DNA of 13,844 bases, taken from NCBI GenBank assembly GCA_964414755.1, contig CAYPXH010000037.1, positions 1-13,844 on the forward strand. The letters run 5' to 3'. Both the position numbers and the translations under genes were made by a program. Positions 7,593-13,844 of the stretch are shown in pieces. Origin of the DNA: JAEUKQ01 sp964414755. Its GTDB lineage: Bacteria > Pseudomonadota > Alphaproteobacteria > JAEUKQ01. The notes beneath the pieces were generated by a model that had not been told where the DNA came from, ran no database searches, and saw only the letters and a list, made by a program, of their open reading frames with translations. Within the stretch, counting starts at the first letter, position 1. Every line of letters begins with the position of its first letter.

Positions 7593-8246
7593 TTAGCTGG
7601 TCTTATCGATTATACCGGGCATTATCGTATTTTGGGTATCATCAATAGCCGCCGACCCAATGTTTTTTGGACGTCCACGTCTTACATGTTGTCTTGGCTG
7701 TGATTCCTCTAATTTATGCACATTAGTTGATACAACATTAGTGGTTGGATTGGTTATAGGCACCTGCCCAATTAATGCCGCCGGCAGCTGCAGGCCATCA
7801 GGTTCGCGGGTTATATGAAGATTCGAATCACTAGCTATGCTGTGCACGGGCATATCCATTTTTGATGCTATTGGAACAATTTCTTCTGCATTAGGCACAT
7901 CATTCTCAATTATCTCTTGATCCCCGGTAAATTCTTGATGATGTTCGTTTGTTCCATCAGAAGTCGTTTGATTTTGTTGGTGGCGGTCCCGGTGATCATG
8001 GTGGGAAGTATGATTAATAAGCCGATAGTAATGTTCCGCATGTTGAAAATAATTTTCTGCAGCAACGCGGTCACCAGAAGAGTTAGCGTCTCGGGCCATT
8101 CCCAAATATTTGTCAACTATTTGCTGTGGATTGCCACGAATCTTAACATCACCACCGTTGCTTTCAAAAGTTTGATTGCGTGCAAAATTTCCCTGTTTCC
8201 GAGGATGACGCATGCGTGAGCGATGGGCGATTGAACCTTGTTTCAT
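7593..8246 (-). CDS. DUF4167 domain protein
   Basis: A 217-aa hydrophilic protein of the alphaproteobacterial DUF4167 family, whose function is unknown. The conserved domain is at about residues 35-78: 'KIRGNPQQIVDKYLGMARD' followed by 'SSGDRVAAENYFQHAEHYYR', the family signature. The N-terminus is basic (HRSRMRHPRKQGNFARN). The middle is low-complexity and rich in His, Gln, Asn and Asp (~80-115). Near the C-terminus 'RRGRPKN' resembles an AT-hook or basic nucleic-acid-binding patch seen in many members. No signal peptide or membrane segment is present, so it is probably cytoplasmic; RNA or DNA binding is an inference from the basic ends. The ATG at 8246 has only a weak purine-rich leader (AAAGAAAGAAAC); Met12 is another possible start. 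It is transcribed in the same direction as glmUS but separated by 113 nt. Confidence 0.85.
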   Translation of the reverse strand: MKQGSIAHRSRMRHPRKQGNFARNQTFESNGGDVKIRGNPQQIVDKYLGMARDANSSGDRVAAENYFQHAEHYYRLINHTSHHDHRDRHQQNQTTSDGTNEHHQEFTGDQEIIENDVPNAEEIVPIASKMDMPVHSIASDSNLHITREPDGLQLPAALIGQVPITNPTTNVVSTNVHKLEESQPRQHVRRGRPKNIGSAAIDDTQNTIMPGIIDKTS

Positions 8247-8562
8247 GGTTGTTTAACTGTTTCTTTCTTTGAAAAAATAAGACAAAACCGGAATGCACAA
8301 GTCGATAAGACTAGTGTCATGAGCAAAACAGAAGTTACTGACGAGAACCAGTAGTATCCTTGCATTTAATTCCGATGGTATTTGTTTTAAGCTTTCGTAT
8401 CATTTATAATGATGGCCAGCTACTTTCGGGGGTTGCATCACAAGCAACCAATAAAAACCTTTGCCAAAAGGCTAATTAATATTTTCCCCAATGCCGCCAT
8501 AACACCTGAAAAAAAGGCAAAAATCAAGTAAAATATTATCACGCTTTATTAAAAAATCAGCA
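8247..8562. other. Intergenic region between DUF4167 and the ECF module
   Basis: 316 nt without a credible gene. It contains a possible terminator for the upstream - strand unit (8453-8471), a GGTTGC/GCAACC inverted repeat with a 7-nt loop (8431-8449) without an adjoining T-run, and a small palindrome around CATTTATAATG (8401-8411). The DUF4167 promoter must lie here or further upstream, but no clear -35/-10 pair could be picked. Confidence 0.6.
8453..8471 (-). terminator. Weak candidate Rho-independent terminator
   Basis: Read on the - strand, CCTTT-TGGC-AAAGG is followed directly by TTTTT. The stem is only 5 bp with three A/T pairs, so it is a weak terminator candidate. It is about 90 nt past the stop of the last gene in the ECF module. 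Confidence 0.3.
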
Positions 8563-9027
8563 TCAACGTTGTTGTAAAATTGTCGATAAATCCCAACGCT
8601 GCGCTTCAGCTAATTTTTTTCTGCCTTCCATGGATAATTTTGGTAGTATATCAAAAACCAGCGCATGGAAATTTTCTTGGATTTGGGTGTTTAATGAACG
8701 CACCTGCTGCATCAACTGGTTTATCATTGCTAAATCTTGATCAGGTTGATCAATCAGCGCCGCTAACTTTTGGTTGGTTTGTTTAAGTTCACGTCGCAAA
8801 TACTGAAACGACTCTCTTTTATTAGCAAATGACTGACTTACAAGCTGCCGATCAACAGCTGGAAGTTTTTGAATAAAGCGATTAATTGATACAGCGTTTG
8901 CCCTTGGCACAGAAGATTGTTCAACGCCGCCCCACCAAAAACCTATAAAAAAGGCGTTAACCATTAGCGAAAACATCAATACAATTAATAAAAAGGGGTG
9001 CTTTTTGGCTATCTGTTCATTCGACAT
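8563..9027 (-). CDS. Membrane-anchored periplasmic heavy-metal-sensor-like (Spy/CnrX-like) protein
   Basis: 154 aa with a cytoplasmic tail of about 10 residues, one membrane segment (~11-33, LLIVLMFSLMVNAFFIGFWW) and a largely helical, charged periplasmic domain ('RFIQKLPAVDRQLVSQSFANK', 'LNTQIQENFHALVFDILPKL', 'MEGRKKLAEAQRWDL'). This is the pattern of the Metal_resist (Spy/CnrX-like) family. CnrX holds the regulators of the CnrH sigma factor in check until it binds Ni or Co through several His plus Glu and Met ligands. Here the periplasmic part has no Cys and only one His (121, in 'NFHALVFD'), so such a metal site is not apparent and the signal may be different. Its RBS AAGG spans the stop of the upstream gene; the gap is 9 nt. 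It is last gene of the sigma/anti-sigma unit. Confidence 0.75.
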   Translation of the reverse strand: MSNEQIAKKHPFLLIVLMFSLMVNAFFIGFWWGGVEQSSVPRANAVSINRFIQKLPAVDRQLVSQSFANKRESFQYLRRELKQTNQKLAALIDQPDQDLAMINQLMQQVRSLNTQIQENFHALVFDILPKLSMEGRKKLAEAQRWDLSTILQQR

Positions 9028-9036
9028 GGTATCACC

Positions 9037-9510
9037 TTAATCTTCAACAATCATAATTAATGCCGGGTCAGCATAAAAATCACCAACTTCAAAATCTGTC
9101 TGTTGATAATGTTGCCCTACCACCCAACCACCCGATATAAAAACTATCAAAGAAGCTGACATCAGTACATAAGCACGTAACCTTGATTTTACCCATATTT
9201 TTAGCTTATCCCAGATATCAAATTGATATTCTTGAAATTTGACAAGATTTCCTGCCTTTTGATTGGAATGTTCCGCCCCTATTTGCTGGCATATCTGCTG
9301 GGCAAGTGACGCGGAAATAGATGGAACATGAATGTATCCAAGAACTGCATCCAGTTTTTTCTCTTTGCTTAAAGTTACTGCCAATTCTTGATCTTTGGAA
9401 AGGCAACTATCTTGCATATGCTGGTGTAGCATTTTAGATGAATCTGGCCATTTTTTGGTATCTGTACCAAAATTTTTGATCATCCGATGTAATTTTTTCT
9501 TATCGAGCAT
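9037..9510 (-). CDS. Putative one-helix anti-sigma factor
   Basis: 157 aa, with a cytoplasmic N-terminal part of about 110 residues, one transmembrane segment (~111-132, AYVLMSASLIVFISGGWVVG) and a short C-terminal tail of about 25 residues, predicted periplasmic. The start 'LHRMIKNFGTDTKKWPD' matches the '(Y/F)GxDxxxWP' opening of membrane anti-sigma-like proteins encoded beside ECF sigma genes in alphaproteobacteria. There is no HxxxCxxC zinc motif, so it is not a classical ZAS-type anti-sigma. The start ATG is 18 nt after the sigma stop, with AGG upstream. Its role, binding the co-encoded sigma factor and releasing it on a signal from the downstream periplasmic protein, is inferred from gene order and topology. 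Confidence 0.7.
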   Translation of the reverse strand: MLDKKKLHRMIKNFGTDTKKWPDSSKMLHQHMQDSCLSKDQELAVTLSKEKKLDAVLGYIHVPSISASLAQQICQQIGAEHSNQKAGNLVKFQEYQFDIWDKLKIWVKSRLRAYVLMSASLIVFISGGWVVGQHYQQTDFEVGDFYADPALIMIVED

Positions 9511-9528
9511 GTTAAAACCTACTCTTTC

Positions 9529-10107
9529 TTATATCAAATCTGCTAATTGCGATCGTAATGATTGACGCGCCCGGATTATTAGGGACTCAAGCGCTTTTAA
9601 ACTTACTCCAAGAGATGATGCAGCCTCTTGATACGAAAGACCCTCGTAAAAAAATAACGTGAAGGCCATTCTCTGGCGTACTGGCAAAACGAGCAAGGCT
9701 GCTTTTACGCGTCTTTCCGTTTCGCTTTGCTGCGCTAACCATTCCGGCGTCAGAACAGTATTTGAAGCTGAATAAACTTTATCTTCACTTAGGTTATTTG
9801 CTATGTCTTCATTTAGTTCAACATTTTTCGGTCGCCGCAACTGATCAAGACAGCAATTAACAACCACCCGATAAAACCAGGCTGTAAAAGAAAGAGGGCG
9901 TCTAGCGTTGTTCTGCCATTTTCCTGCTTCACGCCAAAGGCGCATCCAAGCCTCCTGTACTGCATCTTCGGCATCATGCTTCGATAACAAAAAGCGATAC
10001 GCTATTTGAAAATAGCGCGCTATATGTTTATCCATCAACGCTTTAAAAGCCTGTTGATCACCCGCACCAATTTTCAAAAGCAGACTATCGTCATCATAAT
10101 CGTCCAT
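9529..10107 (-). CDS. ECF-family RNA polymerase sigma factor
   Basis: 192 aa, the usual ECF size. Region 2 (~20-92) has 'LSKHDAEDAVQEAWMRLWRE' and 'TAWFYRVVVNCCLDQLRR' (core binding and -10 recognition). Region 4 (~129-186) has 'LPVRQRMAFTLFFYEGLSYQ' and 'SLGVSLKALESLIIRARQSL' (helix-turn-helix for the -35 element). There is no region 1.1 or region 3. It would direct core polymerase to a small regulon when freed from the anti-sigma encoded next. No ECF-type autoregulatory promoter could be assigned with confidence in the 66 nt before it. The leader has AGG about 11 nt before the ATG. An 87-aa membrane protein gene precedes it in the same direction. Confidence 0.93.
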   Translation of the reverse strand: MDDYDDDSLLLKIGAGDQQAFKALMDKHIARYFQIAYRFLLSKHDAEDAVQEAWMRLWREAGKWQNNARRPLSFTAWFYRVVVNCCLDQLRRPKNVELNEDIANNLSEDKVYSASNTVLTPEWLAQQSETERRVKAALLVLPVRQRMAFTLFFYEGLSYQEAASSLGVSLKALESLIIRARQSLRSQLADLI

Positions 10108-10173
10108 GCGTAATCTAACCTAAAATTTTATCATAGCTATAAGACGATGAATCCTCGAAAAACATGCGCCAAT

Positions 10174-10437
10174 TTATGATAGAATAATAGCAGAAATAAT
10201 AAACCCCATAATACTAGCCCCAAAAATCATAGCGCATAGCAAAAAACGACGATGAAAATGCTGTGCCTGCGGCAAAAAAGTATCCTTTTTAAACCACAAC
10301 CAGCCATTAGCAAGAAGGTGTAAAATGCTTTGTGTTGGACGACGACCTTTTACTAATAATTTGTAGCCATTATAAAAAGCCATCACCCAGCTGGCAGCAG
10401 CCACCATGGCCAAGACCCAAATAATATACTGAACCAT
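10174..10437 (-). CDS. Small two-helix membrane protein, function unknown
   Basis: 87 aa, not a recognised family. The N-terminal membrane segment is at about 3-22 (YIIWVLAMVAAASWVMAFY), followed by a basic loop (NGYKLLVKGRRP), a short amphipathic/aromatic stretch (LLANGWLWFKKDTF) and a second membrane segment at about 65-86 (FLLCAMIFGASIMGFIISAI). By the positive-inside rule the loop is cytoplasmic. The ATG at 10437 has AAAGGA 8 nt upstream, so translation is well supported. It lies 66 nt before the ECF sigma gene on the same strand and may be the first gene of that transcript. The divergent fbpB starts about 150 nt away on the other strand. Confidence 0.65.
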   Translation of the reverse strand: MVQYIIWVLAMVAAASWVMAFYNGYKLLVKGRRPTQSILHLLANGWLWFKKDTFLPQAQHFHRRFLLCAMIFGASIMGFIISAIILS

Positions 10438-10591
10438 TATATCAATCCTTTACACGACAAAAGTTATATTGCTTTCACGAGCTAACCATGTCACAGATAT
10501 TAAGAAGACTTAACGATTTTTTATATGTAGTTGCCCAATATAGTTGTGGAATATTTTGAAATTATTGTCTAACAAAATCCAGTATATTACC

Positions 10592-12199
10592 ATGAAAACA
10601 TTCAATCTATCATGGATATCATGGCTATTTCAGTTAATCGTTGGGATAATAATTTGTATACCAACACTTATTATTTTACTGCGGCTATTTGAACCTTATA
10701 GTAGTGATTTTAGTCACCTACGCGCTACTGTACTACCCGAATTTGTTTGGAACTCTATCAGTTTAACATTTGCTGTTGGCGCCTTAAGTCTTTTTTTTGG
10801 TTGCACCAGCGCCTGGTTAATAACCTTTTGCAACTTCCCCGGAAAAACTTTTTTTCGCTGGGCTTTAATCCTGCCGTTGGCTTTCCCAGCCTATATCCTT
10901 GCGTATCTGTATACCGATTGGCTACAGTTTAGTGGTCCAGTGCAAAATTTTATCCGCCAAATTTTTAATTTTGGAAAAGAAGATTATTGGTTTCCACAAA
11001 TACGCTCTTGGGGTGGTGCAGTTTTTATCATGTCACTGGCTTTCTATCCCTATATTTACCTATTAATCCGAACAAACTTTCTGAGGCAATCAAGTGCTGC
11101 CCTTGAAGTTAGCAGAACACTGGGCATAGGACCATGGAATACCTTCTTAAAAATTACCTTGCCACTATCCCGCCCAGCATTGGTTGCCGGTTTTACACTT
11201 GTAGCAATGGAAACACTAGCCGATTTTGGGGCTGTTGCTTATTTTGGCATTCCAACACTAACAACAGGTATTTACCGGGCATGGACTTCGCTAAACGATT
11301 CCAATACTGCCGCACAGCTAAGTGGTTTTTTATTACTCATTATTTTTGTTTTAATTATTGCTGAATATCTTAACCGAAACACGCGACGCTTTCAAACAAC
11401 AGAAAAACAGGTTCGCTATCCAAGCCCTTACATTTTAAGGGGTATAAAAAAGTATTTAGCCGTTACTATATGTTTCTTACCAGTTATTTTTGGTTTTATT
11501 TTACCAGTAATGCTACTTGGTATAAATATTATTGATAATTTTGCCGTTATCTCTTTCGGTTCGTTGTTACCTTCCTTAAAAAACAGTTTTGTTTTGGCAA
11601 GTATTGCTGCTGTGATTGCAATAATTTTAAGCTTTTTTTTGGTTAGCAGTGAACGATTTCAACCCACGATAATATCAAAAGCTGTCAACAAGATTGCTTA
11701 TTTAGGTTATGCTACTCCGGGTATTATTATCGCAGTTGGATTGCTTATTATGCTTGGATTTTTTAGCAATTTGGGACAAAGTTTTTTATTTACCGGCAGT
11801 ATTATTGCCCTTATTTACTGTTATCAGGTACGCTTTCTAGCAACTTCACTGGTTAGTGTTGAGTCAGGATATAGTAAAATCCCATTGTCGATGGATTCAG
11901 CAGCTAGGTCATTGGGGCATTCTTCTTTCGGAATATTCAAACGAATCCATCTACATTTTCTATGGCCAACTCTTTTGTCGGCTTGGCTACTTGTTTTTAT
12001 TGAAGTCACGAAGGAGTTAACAGCTACCTATGTTATTCGGCCATTTAACTTTGATACACTGGCTATCCGGTCTTACCAGCTCATTATTGATGAGCGTATA
12101 ATCGAAGCTTCTCTTCCTGCTCTTACACTTGTTATCCTTGGGATTATTCCTGTCATTTTGCTTTCCAAACAGTTTGAAAAAAGCCACAGCCACAGCTAA
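10592..12199 (+). CDS. fbpB: Ferric iron ABC transporter permease (FbpB type)
   Basis: About 535 aa, the fused two-domain permease of FbpABC/AfuABC ferric-iron importers (known members about 510-540 aa). It has many hydrophobic segments in two halves. Each half carries the EAA loop that contacts the ATPase: 'EVSRTLGIGPWNTFLKITLP' (~172-191) and 'DSAARSLGHSSFGIFKRIHL' (~435-454). It would move Fe3+ delivered by FbpA across the inner membrane. The start is uncertain. The ATG at 10592 gives a normal N-terminus but has no Shine-Dalgarno. The frame is open back to a TAG at 10541-10543, with TTG codons at 10544 and 10556, the latter with GGA 5 nt upstream. No Fur box was found in its upstream region (10438-10591), which holds only a TTAAG-AAGA-CTTAA repeat (10500-10513). 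fbpA is convergent, not co-transcribed. Confidence 0.9.
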   Translation: MKTFNLSWISWLFQLIVGIIICIPTLIILLRLFEPYSSDFSHLRATVLPEFVWNSISLTFAVGALSLFFGCTSAWLITFCNFPGKTFFRWALILPLAFPAYILAYLYTDWLQFSGPVQNFIRQIFNFGKEDYWFPQIRSWGGAVFIMSLAFYPYIYLLIRTNFLRQSSAALEVSRTLGIGPWNTFLKITLPLSRPALVAGFTLVAMETLADFGAVAYFGIPTLTTGIYRAWTSLNDSNTAAQLSGFLLLIIFVLIIAEYLNRNTRRFQTTEKQVRYPSPYILRGIKKYLAVTICFLPVIFGFILPVMLLGINIIDNFAVISFGSLLPSLKNSFVLASIAAVIAIILSFFLVSSERFQPTIISKAVNKIAYLGYATPGIIIAVGLLIMLGFFSNLGQSFLFTGSIIALIYCYQVRFLATSLVSVESGYSKIPLSMDSAARSLGHSSFGIFKRIHLHFLWPTLLSAWLLVFIEVTKELTATYVIRPFNFDTLAIRSYQLIIDERIIEASLPALTLVILGIIPVILLSKQFEKSHSHS

Positions 12200-12248
12200 A
12201 ATTTTTAGAAATTAATCAAGCGTCACAAATCGTTTATCACTTAAATAA

Positions 12249-12277
12249 AAAAAGGGCCCATAAATTTGGCCCTTTTT
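12249..12277. terminator. Bidirectional Rho-independent terminator between fbpB and fbpA
   Basis: AAAAAGGGCC (12249-12258) pairs perfectly with GGCCCTTTTT (12268-12277) around a 9-nt loop. The stem is flanked by A-run and T-run on opposite sides, so it works for both strands. It lies 50 nt after the fbpB stop and 20 nt after the fbpA stop on the other strand. Confidence 0.88.
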
Positions 12278-12296
12278 AGTTATCAAACTGTTTAGT

Positions 12297-13340
12297 TTAA
12301 CGCCAACCAACACGGTCAAAAATGCGCTGGGCTAATGGTTGCTGTTCAGCAAAGCGTGCCACATTTAAATCATCAATTTTAAATTTTGGCGTAAGTGTTC
12401 TAAGTTCTGTTTGAACCTGGACACCCGCAACTACTGGGTATTCATTATTACCTTCAGCAAAATAACGCTGGGCTGATTCACTTGCTAAATATTCTAAAAA
12501 AAGAACTGCAGCTTCTGGGTGTGGGGCGTATCTTAGCATCCCTGCTCCAGAAATATTAACATGCGTTCCTTGTTGTGTTTGGTTGGGAAATATAACAGCA
12601 ACTTTTTGAGCGATATCCCTGTCTTCAGTTTTTTCAGAACGAAGCAAGCGAATATAATAATATGTATTCGCAACTGTTAAAGAACATTCACCAGCGGCAA
12701 CTGCTTTAATTTGGTCTGTGTCCCCTCCGACAGGCTGGCGGGCAAAATTTTCCTTTACGGCTTGTGCCCATTTCTCGGCAGCAACTTCACCATCATGGGC
12801 AATTATTGCACCCAGCAATGATAGATTATAAACATTGCTGCTTGAACGCATGCAAATCATTCCTTTAAATTTTGGATTTGCTAAGTCTTGATACGTGCTC
12901 ACTTCATTTGCCTGAACAAATTTGGGATTATAGACGATAATCCGCGCACGGCTTGAAAAACCAAACCAATTTCCTTGTGGATGTCTTAGATTTGCAGGTA
13001 TTTTGTCATTTAATATTTTTGATTGGATTGGTGCGAATAAACCAAGTTGGTCTGCACGCCACAAACGGCCGGCATCCACGGTAATCAGTATATCTGCCGG
13101 GCTATTTGGTCCTTCGTTTTTAATACGCTCGATTAATAAATCTTCGCCACCATCTAAACGATTAATCCGAATACCCGTTAATTTTGTGAAATTTTCGTAA
13201 AGTGCCTCATCCGTCTGATAGTGCCTTGATGAGTAAATATTTAATACCTTTTCTTCAGAACGAGCCTGTCCAACCAATATCATGAAAACACTTAATATTG
13301 GTACCATAGTAAGAAATCGTATTTTTTGGTAAATAGTCAT
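12297..13340 (-). CDS. fbpA: Ferric iron ABC transporter periplasmic binding protein (FbpA/FutA type)
   Basis: 347 aa. The N-terminal signal peptide has a basic n-region, a hydrophobic core (FLTMVPILSVFMILVG) and probable cleavage after 'GQARS' (~28), giving a soluble periplasmic protein. The mature start 'LNIYSSRHYQTDEALYENF' with His40 and Tyr41, 'PADILITVDAGRLWRADQLG', 'IPANLRHPQGNWFGFSSRAR', 'MRSSSNVYN' and 'CSLTVANTYYYIRLL' (Tyr227-229) are hallmarks of the FutA-like subgroup, which binds Fe3+ through Tyr and His side chains. It delivers iron to FbpB/FbpC. The start ATG at 13340 has a strong AAGGAG 10 nt upstream (13351-13356). Its promoter overlaps a Fur box, so expression should rise when iron is scarce. 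It is downstream of the fbpC-like gene but has its own promoter in the 133-nt gap. Confidence 0.95.
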   Translation of the reverse strand: MTIYQKIRFLTMVPILSVFMILVGQARSEEKVLNIYSSRHYQTDEALYENFTKLTGIRINRLDGGEDLLIERIKNEGPNSPADILITVDAGRLWRADQLGLFAPIQSKILNDKIPANLRHPQGNWFGFSSRARIIVYNPKFVQANEVSTYQDLANPKFKGMICMRSSSNVYNLSLLGAIIAHDGEVAAEKWAQAVKENFARQPVGGDTDQIKAVAAGECSLTVANTYYYIRLLRSEKTEDRDIAQKVAVIFPNQTQQGTHVNISGAGMLRYAPHPEAAVLFLEYLASESAQRYFAEGNNEYPVVAGVQVQTELRTLTPKFKIDDLNVARFAEQQPLAQRIFDRVGWR

Positions 13341-13366
13341 ATATTTTATTCTCCTTTTATTTATTC

Positions 13367-13387
13367 AATAATGATAATCATTATCAT
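13367..13387 (-). promoter_or_regulatory. Fur box controlling fbpA
   Basis: ATGATAATCATTATCAT (13371-13387) is a perfect 8-1-8 inverted repeat. The 19-nt stretch 13367-13385 matches the classical Fur consensus GATAATGATAATCATTATC at 18 of 19 positions. It lies 26 nt before the fbpA start codon and overlaps the end of the predicted -10 element, so Fe-loaded Fur would block RNA polymerase. Confidence 0.93.
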
Positions 13388-13413
13388 ATACTGATCGATG
13401 CATAACAAGTCAA
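13385..13413 (-). promoter_or_regulatory. fbpA promoter
   Basis: On the - strand TTGACT (13408-13413) and TATATG (13385-13390) are spaced by exactly 17 nt. The -35 hexamer matches at 5 of 6. The -10 matches at 4 of 6; an alternative TATGAT two bases further matches at 5 of 6 with 19-nt spacing. Transcription would begin within the Fur box, near 13378. Confidence 0.75.
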
Positions 13414-13473
13414 GCACATATCATTTATGCTATATTACAGGAAAAATATCGGACCATAATTTACATATAATAA

Positions 13474-13844
13474 TCAGCCTATAGGCAAAACAACAACACG
13501 CTTTGGATCAACAGCAATTCTCATATAAGCATCTTTTGGTTGATACACTGGTTCGGTTAGAACAGCATAAAAGAAATAAGGTTCTGGTAGTTCATCAATC
13601 GATAAATGGACTTTAACCATTCTGCCAAGGTCCCGCACATCGTGGATGCGTGCGCGTACGCCAAGACTAGCGTTGTCTGTCTGATAAAAAGCCTCGGCTC
13701 GAATCATCAACTTTACTTGATTTACATGATGAAATTCATTGGGTACAGGTATATGTCCCCAATATGATTCAGCCATACCATTATGGCATACAGTAATAAC
13801 ACTACTAGTTTCACCGAAAAATTCAGCAACAAATTCAGATTTTG
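13474..13844 (-). CDS. fbpC: Ferric iron ABC transporter ATP-binding protein, C-terminal part (FbpC type)
   Basis: The - strand frame stays open past the ATG at 13776 to the window edge. The codons before it read KSEFVAEFFGETSSVITVCH, the '(F)VAEFxGxxN' junction that follows the nucleotide-binding domain in CUT/Fbp-type transporter ATPases. The 123 residues seen are therefore the C-terminal regulatory TOBE-like domain ('VRARIHDVRDLGRMVKVHLS', 'MRIAVDPKRVVVLPIG'), and the Walker A, signature and Walker B motifs lie outside. It would drive iron uptake with FbpA and FbpB. The iron assignment rests on the neighbouring fbpA, since the domain alone is common to many importers. Its stop is 133 nt before the fbpA start. 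Confidence 0.85.
   Translation of the reverse strand, partial: KSEFVAEFFGETSSVITVCHNGMAESYWGHIPVPNEFHHVNQVKLMIRAEAFYQTDNASLGVRARIHDVRDLGRMVKVHLSIDELPEPYFFYAVLTEPVYQPKDAYMRIAVDPKRVVVLPIG

Noticed and set aside
7910..8219. Overlapping frames on both strands within the DUF4167 gene (68 and 100 aa)
   Set aside because: The DUF4167 frame carries the conserved domain; the others have no recognisable features and arise from its low-complexity middle.
8431..8449. GGTTGC-ATCACAA-GCAACC inverted repeat as terminator
   Set aside because: The 6-bp stem is not followed by a T-run on either strand; kept only as a note in the intergenic entry.
10500..10513. TTAAG-AAGA-CTTAA repeat before fbpB as an operator
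   Set aside because: Only 5 bp per arm in AT-rich DNA and unlike a Fur box; too likely by chance.
1..13844. CRISPR array, insertion sequence, tRNA or phage genes
   Set aside because: No spaced direct repeats, transposase or integrase motifs, or tRNA-like cloverleaf were noticed on either strand; all long frames have chromosomal housekeeping or transport identities.

Overview
The window comes from an AT-rich alphaproteobacterium (about 40% GC by eye), most likely a Rhodospirillales or Acetobacteraceae-like lineage. The evidence is a DUF4167 protein, which is an alphaproteobacterial family, an alpha-type ECF sigma/anti-sigma pair whose anti-sigma has a 'FGTDTKKWPD' N-terminus, and GlmS and GlmU sequences that look like those of acetic-acid-bacteria relatives. 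The sequence is a scaffold, with a 100-N gap at 3859-3958.

Layout. (1) 1-948, + strand: the C-terminal part of a CaiB/BaiF (class III) CoA-transferase cut by the left edge. (2) 1052-3696, - strand: a two-gene unit, gabD-type succinate-semialdehyde dehydrogenase followed 8 nt later by a nicotinate phosphoribosyltransferase. (3) 3859-3958: assembly gap, followed by the last 109 codons of an unrecognised + strand gene with four cysteines. (4) 4295-7479, - strand: glmU-glmS, the UDP-GlcNAc supply operon, overlapping by one base. glmU starts with TTG, and a perfect inverted repeat lies at its predicted transcription start. (5) 7593-8246, - strand: DUF4167 protein. (6) 8563-10437, - strand: an 87-aa two-helix membrane protein, an ECF sigma factor, a one-helix anti-sigma-like protein and a Spy/CnrX-like anchored periplasmic protein, arranged like the CnrH-CnrY-CnrX type of signalling module. 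(7) 10592-13844: ferric-iron ABC transporter genes in a split arrangement. fbpB (permease) is on +, fbpA (binding protein) on - and convergent with it across a bidirectional terminator, and the C-terminal end of an fbpC-like ATPase lies upstream of fbpA on -. fbpA has a near-consensus promoter whose -10 region abuts a near-perfect Fur box.

How the parts work together. The iron genes would make one FbpABC importer, with fbpA at least under direct iron repression. glmUS provides cell-wall amino sugar precursor. gabD and the NAPRTase link succinate-semialdehyde oxidation with NAD(P) supply, but why they are paired is not evident. The ECF module would sense an envelope signal. No CRISPR array, mobile element, tRNA or rRNA was seen. 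The least explained parts are the ECF module with its unusual sensor, and the gap-truncated cysteine-containing ORF.
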